Part shown: one piece after another, positions 59,844-64,000 of the stretch | Layout of the letters: each line of letters begins with the position of its first letter | Position numbering within the stretch: position 1 is the first letter of the stretch | Program-made: the position numbers and the translations under genes | Notes under the pieces: model-generated | Database searches by the model: none | The model's input: the letters and a program-made list of their open reading frames with translations, nothing else | What the model was told of the DNA's origin: nothing | Assembly: GCF_042681745.1 (NCBI RefSeq) | Contig: NZ_JBHUGF010000010.1 | Coordinates: 1,302,001 to 1,366,000, forward strand | Source of the DNA: Saccharibacillus nicotianae | Lineage (GTDB): Bacteria; Bacillota; Bacilli; Paenibacillales; Paenibacillaceae | DNA: 64,000 nucleotides | Reading direction: 5' to 3'

Positions 59844-61874
59844 ATGGAGTACTTTATCGCTGTACTTGTATTACTTTTAATGATTGGTATTTCTAATATT
59901 TTGAATCGTCTGGTTCCTCTGGTTCCAGTACCTTTATTCCAGATAGCACTCGGGATTATCGTCTCGATTGTAGGCGTAGAGTTACCTCTTGATCCTGAAC
60001 TATTTCTTGTGTTGTTTATTGCACCGTTACTATATAACGATGGACGACGGACACCAAGAGATGAATTATGGAATCTGCGGGTGCCGATTATTGCGCTAGC
60101 ATTTGGGCTTGTATTTGCGACGGTGTTGATTGCAGGGTATGCGATTCATAGTCTTATTCCAAGTATTCCTTTACCGGCAGCTTTTGCATTAGCGGCTATT
60201 TTGTCGCCTACCGATGCGGTTGCTGTAGGCTCACTTGCCAAGCGTGTACATTTACCACAATCGATTCATCGTCTATTGGAAGGTGAATCTTTACTTAATG
60301 ATGCTTCGGGTCTGGTTGCTTTTAAATTTGCAGTGGCAGCTACAGTGACAGGTACTTTTTCATTATGGCAAGCTTCATTTAGCTTTATACTTGTAGCGCT
60401 TGGTGGATTGGCACTTGGAGCATTGATGTCTTTTATTCTGATTCGTTGTCAGGTATGGTTGCGACGCTGGGGAATGGAAGATATTACAGTTCATGTCTTG
60501 TGGCAAATCTTAACTCCATTTGTAATCTACTTGCTGGCTGAAGAAATTGGTGTATCCGGTATCCTGGCAGTTGTTGCCGGTGGTATTGTACATGCGATGG
60601 AACGGGATCGTGCCGAATCGGTGCAACTTAAAATGCAACTGGTGTCTACCAGTACATGGTCTGTGCTTGTATTTGTGCTAAATGGCTTGGTGTTTATGAT
60701 TCTGGGCGTACAGATTCCAGAAGTTATGGGCACTATTTTCCAAAATGTTAATTTTAATAATGGGCGTGTGCTTGGTTATGTTGTTCTGATTACGTTACTT
60801 CTATATGTACTGCGCTTTATCTGGATCTATGCTTTCTGGAGTGTTCGTTATTTGTTACAAACACCTTCTGAATCCAATCGACCTAGTCTAAGAGGGATAT
60901 TATTAACTTCTTTATCTGGAGTTCGAGGAGCATTGACATTAGCAGCCGCTTTTTCTATTCCATATGTGCTCAATGATGGAACAGCATTTCCTGAACGGGA
61001 ATTAATTTTATTTATTGCAGCAGGTGTTATTTTGCTTAGTCTGATCTTAGCAAGTATCTTCTTGCCGTTATTATCTTCTGATCCTGAACCTGTCGTTACA
61101 CTAGCAGATAAAAAGAAAAAATCAGAAAAAGATATTCGTCTGAAAATTTTAGAAGCAGCCGTACAATCGGTTCATTCCAATATGAATGATTCCAATCAGG
61201 AAGCAGCCCGTAACTTGATCGCTGAAGTCAAAGGATATATGTCCAAAAGCGATGCTTTCCAAAAACGTATTATGGAGATCAACGGAATGGGCCCGCAGGA
61301 GATGGAAATTTATTTACATGGTATCCATGCTGAACGAACAGAAGTAAGACGATTGCGTGATCGTGCTGAGATTACCGCTGAGATGGCTATGACGTTTGAA
61401 TATCGATTAGATCGTCTGGAAACGGTACTTCGAGATCGATCAGATACAGGGATCGCGGAATGTCTGGATAAGTGGAAAGGGATGATTCCTCTTGCCAATG
61501 TAGAACATTCGGAATCACAAGAACCTCAAGATGAAGCAGCCCGAACGCATATGCTGAAAAAGCTAAAATTGCATACATCAATTGCTGCGATAGAATCTAT
61601 TCAAAAACAGATTAATCCAAGCAATCAACTAGCTTCTAATAAAATTATCGCCCGCTATGAAAAAGTAATTCATGCGATTCAATATCAGACCGGGCAAGCA
61701 CTACCTGATATCACACTGGATAAAGGAAAGCTTGACCTCATTACTACCGCTATCCAAAATCAACGTGATAAAGTACAAGAACTATATGAAAGTGGCGAAA
61801 TTGATCGTCAACATGCTCGTAAAATGCGTCATTTTGTTCAGGATTTAGAAAAATGGATACTGATGGAAAATTAA
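59844..61874 (+). CDS. CPA1 family Na+/H+ antiporter (NhaK-like)
   Basis: 676 residues behind GAGGGGGAAGG. The first 420 residues form about twelve membrane helices of the Na_H_Exchanger family: LVLFIAPLLYNDGRR, the ion-binding region AAILSPTDAVAVGSLAK, LLEGESLLNDASGLVAFKFAVAAT and SGVRGALTLAAAFSIPYV. The cytoplasmic tail (about 440-676) is helical and charged, as in the 670-residue Bacillus NhaK (YvgP). It exchanges Na+, K+ or Li+ for protons for pH and salt tolerance. No clear terminator follows directly. Confidence 0.92.
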   Translation: MEYFIAVLVLLLMIGISNILNRLVPLVPVPLFQIALGIIVSIVGVELPLDPELFLVLFIAPLLYNDGRRTPRDELWNLRVPIIALAFGLVFATVLIAGYAIHSLIPSIPLPAAFALAAILSPTDAVAVGSLAKRVHLPQSIHRLLEGESLLNDASGLVAFKFAVAATVTGTFSLWQASFSFILVALGGLALGALMSFILIRCQVWLRRWGMEDITVHVLWQILTPFVIYLLAEEIGVSGILAVVAGGIVHAMERDRAESVQLKMQLVSTSTWSVLVFVLNGLVFMILGVQIPEVMGTIFQNVNFNNGRVLGYVVLITLLLYVLRFIWIYAFWSVRYLLQTPSESNRPSLRGILLTSLSGVRGALTLAAAFSIPYVLNDGTAFPERELILFIAAGVILLSLILASIFLPLLSSDPEPVVTLADKKKKSEKDIRLKILEAAVQSVHSNMNDSNQEAARNLIAEVKGYMSKSDAFQKRIMEINGMGPQEMEIYLHGIHAERTEVRRLRDRAEITAEMAMTFEYRLDRLETVLRDRSDTGIAECLDKWKGMIPLANVEHSESQEPQDEAARTHMLKKLKLHTSIAAIESIQKQINPSNQLASNKIIARYEKVIHAIQYQTGQALPDITLDKGKLDLITTAIQNQRDKVQELYESGEIDRQHARKMRHFVQDLEKWILMEN

Positions 61875-61934
61875 AATATGTCAAATTTAAGGCAAAACAA
61901 TTTTTTTACAATAAATGGTTATCAAATTCGGTTA

Positions 61935-62155
61935 TCCTATTGCAGGGTTGGGTAAGTTATGAATAGGAAGTAGTCGATAGATAGATCTTCTATATTAGAG
62001 AAGACTTATCCAAATGAAACGTTTATCCCGAAGCATGATCTAGAGTTACATCTAACGTTATGCCTGGGGATAAACGACTATTCATTTGAAAATAGAGAGA
62101 ATGAGAACGGCAAGTGTTCTACTATGGACTATACTGTGCTTATTTTGTGCACAGT
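61935..62155 (+). ncRNA. Structured leader or RNA element upstream of the GH12-like gene
   Basis: Four exact-stem elements in 220 bases: TCCTATT/AATAGGA (61935-61941 with 61962-61968); TCTTCT/AGAAGA (61986-61991 with 61999-62004); a long hairpin at 62011-62088 with CAAATGAA/TTCATTTG, CGTTTATCCC/GGGATAAACG and GCAT/ATGC as stacked segments; and ACTGTGC/GCACAGT (62133-62139 with 62149-62155). None is followed by a T run. No known riboswitch class was recognised. Lies in the 366-base gap before the secreted protein gene. Confidence 0.45.
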
Positions 62156-62240
62156 TAAAAATAGATATTCTTTCTAGAGCTATGTCAATCGATTGTATTC
62201 CGTATTGATCACTAACTATAATCCTACTGGAGGTAACATG

Positions 62241-63203
62241 ATGAAAAAATCAACGACTTTTAAAAAACCTATTTTTGCTTTAGTTACATTTGCAATTAGT
62301 GCGTCTTTGCTTTTACCAGGTGCCGCTTCAGCAGCAGAGAGTTCTAACATGAATGACAGTTATAGTTTGGGAAGCAATGGATACTTAGCCAATACAGGCT
62401 GGGCGGGCATGAATACATCCAAAGATACAATGACAGGTGAAACTCAAGATTCTGCACAATCTATTTTCTATGATACCAATTCATCGTTCGGTTATAACTG
62501 GGCTTATTCTAAAGACATGACAGGTACACAATATTCACCAGCGATCTCTTATGGTTGGAATTGGACACCAGGTTATGAGAACGCAGGTAATTTCCCTGTT
62601 CAAATTTATAAAGATAACGAAAACAGACGTAATAACAACAGTTCAAGTTCTAGCTCACGCCAAAGCCAAATGAAAGATATCGATACTTCTGTAAGTTATT
62701 CAACAGAAGGAGCAACAGGCGATTACAGCACTGGTTACACTGTATTTATTCATAATACTCAATGGGCTGGAGCAGAGTCCAAACCGTCTGCGATTGTAAA
62801 ATTAGTAACATCTACTTCACAAAAAGCTTCTACTGTTATGGAAAATAAAAATGATTCTACAGCAACCACCAATGAAGATCTGACCACAACTACCGCAACA
62901 TGGGGCGATTCTCTAGGTACGGTAAGTCTAGATGGCGCGAATTGGGATGTATATCGTAAAGGTATGAACAGCGATATGGAAGGTCAATCGAACTTTAATA
63001 CGATGGATGGCAATGTATATACTTTTGTTAGAACAGAAAATGCAGATAGCGTAGACTTAAACATTTCTGATTTTATCAAAAACTTGCTAGATCGTAACGA
63101 ATTGAAATCTTTTGATTATGTAAGTGGTGTGAAATTCGGTACCGATGTAATGAGCGGTAACGGTAAATTAACAGTATCGAACTGGTCAATTAACGCTCAA
63201 TAA
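62241..63203 (+). CDS. Secreted GH12-like protein with substituted catalytic positions
   Basis: 320 residues; GGAGG precedes two adjacent ATG codons (62238 and 62241). Signal peptide ends GAASAAES. The domain looks like the beta-jelly-roll of glycoside hydrolase family 12: YSPAISYGWNWTPG, FPVQIYKD, TGYTVFIHNTQWAG, then LDGANWDVYRKG, DLNISDFIKNLL and YVSGVKFGTDVMSGNGKLTVSNWSI. In GH12 enzymes the nucleophile lies in an E-x-MIWL strand and the acid/base Glu in GTE-x-FTG; here the matching places read AIVKLV and GTDVMSG. A Ser-rich insert (about 133-142) interrupts the domain. It may bind glucan rather than cut it. Family call is tentative. Confidence 0.55.
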   Translation: MKKSTTFKKPIFALVTFAISASLLLPGAASAAESSNMNDSYSLGSNGYLANTGWAGMNTSKDTMTGETQDSAQSIFYDTNSSFGYNWAYSKDMTGTQYSPAISYGWNWTPGYENAGNFPVQIYKDNENRRNNNSSSSSSRQSQMKDIDTSVSYSTEGATGDYSTGYTVFIHNTQWAGAESKPSAIVKLVTSTSQKASTVMENKNDSTATTNEDLTTTTATWGDSLGTVSLDGANWDVYRKGMNSDMEGQSNFNTMDGNVYTFVRTENADSVDLNISDFIKNLLDRNELKSFDYVSGVKFGTDVMSGNGKLTVSNWSINAQ

Positions 63204-63258
63204 TATTTTTATTATTCTAAATTAGTATCTATACATTCATATAAGTTGAAATAGAATG

Positions 63259-63299
63259 AAGTGCTTTTCTTACCTGAGGGGAAGAAGAGCACTTTTTTT
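63259..63299 (+). terminator. Rho-independent terminator
   Basis: AGTGCT-TTCTT-CC pairs with GG-AAGAA-AGCACT, followed by a T run. It ends the GH12-like gene. Confidence 0.85.
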
Positions 63300-63432
63300 G
63301 TATATTTAGACTATAAATTCATAATGGAATTATATGGTAATTAGGAAATAAAAAAATAATTCATTTTAGAAGTTATATAATATATTCCGCATAAGTGTTG
63401 ATAAGTATCAATATGATATATAAAAAAAGAGA

Positions 63433-63446
63433 TGAAAACGTTAACA
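63433..63446 (+). promoter_or_regulatory. Perfect cre (CcpA) site upstream of the GH6 cellulase
   Basis: TGAAAACGTTAACA matches TGWAANCGNTNWCA at every position. Its centre lies about 80 bases upstream of the predicted transcription start, where CcpA sites are known to activate in some Bacillus genes; repression of a farther promoter is the alternative. A TTGATA-AG-TATCAA palindrome lies at 63398-63411. Confidence 0.75.
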
Positions 63447-63485
63447 ATTTTAAAATTATAAACAATTAAAATCCATAATTACCAA

Positions 63486-63532
63486 TTTACACCAGTAAAA
63501 AGTTTGAGTATAATCAGCCCTGAGGAGGTGAT
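63486..63532 (+). promoter_or_regulatory. Sigma-A promoter and 5'-end STAB-SD of the GH6 gene
   Basis: TTTACA (63486-63491), 17-bp spacer, TATAAT (63509-63514); start near 63521. GAGGAGGTGAT (63522-63532), a long complement to the 16S rRNA 3' end, would thus be at the extreme 5' end of the mRNA, more than 100 bases before the TTG start, as in stabilising leaders of Bacillus. Confidence 0.7.
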
Positions 63533-63635
63533 TCAGAAGGGGAACAAGCAAGCTAATCCAAAAAAAGATAACGCTTACTTTTGAAATGGGTAAACACTAT
63601 CCAACCAAATTACTTTAGAAAGAAAGGTGAATTTT

Positions 63636-64000
63636 TTGAAATCCAAAAAAAGTATCTGGCAAACATTGAAATACACGATGGCCGTTTCACTATTAACTGG
63701 AAGTCTTTTACCTATCCTTTCTACACCGGCTGCTTATGCCGAAGCTCATGTTGATAATCCGTTTGTTGGCGCGACTGCATATGTGAATCCTGATTATGCG
63801 AAGGAAGTTAATGCTTCAATTGCGAAAGTAAGTGATGCTTCACTCAAAGCAAAAATGGAAACTATAAAATCCTATCCTACATCTGTCTGGTTAGATCGAA
63901 TTGATGCGATAGGCGGTGGTGCGAACAATGCAGGTCGTCTTAGCTTAGAAGCTCATCTGGATGCTGCGTTAGCACAGAAAAAAGGTAATACACCGATTAC
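63636..64000 (+). CDS. Secreted glycoside hydrolase family 6 cellulase, partial
   Basis: TTG start at 63636 behind GAAAGGTGA; the gene runs off the right edge after about 121 residues. Signal peptide of about 36 residues (ending TPAAYAEA). The visible mature part, DNPFVGATAYVNPDYAKEV, YPTSVWLDRIDAIGG and GRLSLEAHLDAALAQKKG, is the N-terminal signature of GH6 endoglucanases and cellobiohydrolases, which cut cellulose with inversion outside the cell. The catalytic Asp residues are beyond the window. Preceded by a cre site and a long leader. Confidence 0.9.
   Translation, partial: MKSKKSIWQTLKYTMAVSLLTGSLLPILSTPAAYAEAHVDNPFVGATAYVNPDYAKEVNASIAKVSDASLKAKMETIKSYPTSVWLDRIDAIGGGANNAGRLSLEAHLDAALAQKKGNTPI

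Noticed and set aside
59668..59880. 70-codon plus-strand frame before the antiporter gene
   Set aside because: It spans the operon terminator hairpin, has no ribosome site, and overlaps the well-supported start of the antiporter gene.
63530..63586. 18-codon GTG frame in the GH6 leader
   Set aside because: The GTG lies inside the AGGAGG sequence itself, leaving no spacing for initiation; the 5'-terminal stabilising element is the simpler reading.

Overview
The window looks like chromosomal DNA from a low-GC, endospore-forming, plant- or soil-associated member of the Bacillales, most likely Paenibacillus. The evidence is AT-rich intergenic DNA, strong AGGAGG ribosome sites, frequent TTG/GTG starts, a YteA-type protein, a GerQ-like coat protein, Spo0A, Fur, CcpA and Fnr-like sites, and secreted enzymes typical of that genus (M4 neutral protease, PL3 pectate lyase, GH6 cellulase). 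No rRNA, tRNA, CRISPR array, prophage or insertion sequence was seen. One stand-alone tyrosine recombinase is present.

Layout. 0-7.9 kb: partial NAD-dependent epimerase and AraC regulator, two small unknown proteins, a YeiH-type exporter divergent from a LysR regulator, an esterase and the tyrosine recombinase; one palindrome occurs four times here and was not found elsewhere in the window. 8-16.4 kb: ACR3/BASS-type transporter, YfnA-type amino-acid permease, GntR-EmrE-like operon, DUF3900-like protein, L-lactate dehydrogenase, Asp-box lipoprotein. 16.5-25 kb: a small Cys-rich protein behind a perfect Fnr-type box, an SDR, an SsuD-like monooxygenase, a MerR regulator with its operator and target SDR, a GerQ-like protein, and a UgpB/A/E-like ABC transporter without ATPase. 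25-34.5 kb: CorC/HlyC-type protein with an unusual leader, MATE exporter behind three related palindromes, YteA-like protein, zinc alcohol dehydrogenase, a Fur-controlled divergent DAHP-synthase-like protein, an orphan Imm11-like protein, M29 aminopeptidase, kinase-like protein. 34.6-45.8 kb: two tandem chemoreceptors, aldehyde dehydrogenase, neutral protease, GlpX, FhuF-like protein with a coupled phosphodiesterase, pectate lyase. 46-64 kb: GT39 glycosyltransferase, thioredoxin-reductase-like flavoprotein, diguanylate cyclase, acyltransferase with two-component system, amidohydrolase plus peptide-type ABC operon (again without ATPase), NhaK-like antiporter, GH12-like secreted protein and the start of a GH6 cellulase.

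How the genes work together. The secreted protease, pectate lyase, GH12-like protein and GH6 cellulase point to plant-polymer degradation. The two solute-binding ABC systems presumably take up the products, and chemoreceptors and a diguanylate cyclase handle sensing. The control layer is unusually readable: Fur, Fnr-type, MerR, cre and Spo0A-type sites lie next to plausible targets, and several leaders hold structure that the genes do not explain (CorC-type gene, protease, GH12-like gene, GH6). All assignments come from reading motifs and gene context. No database search was run.
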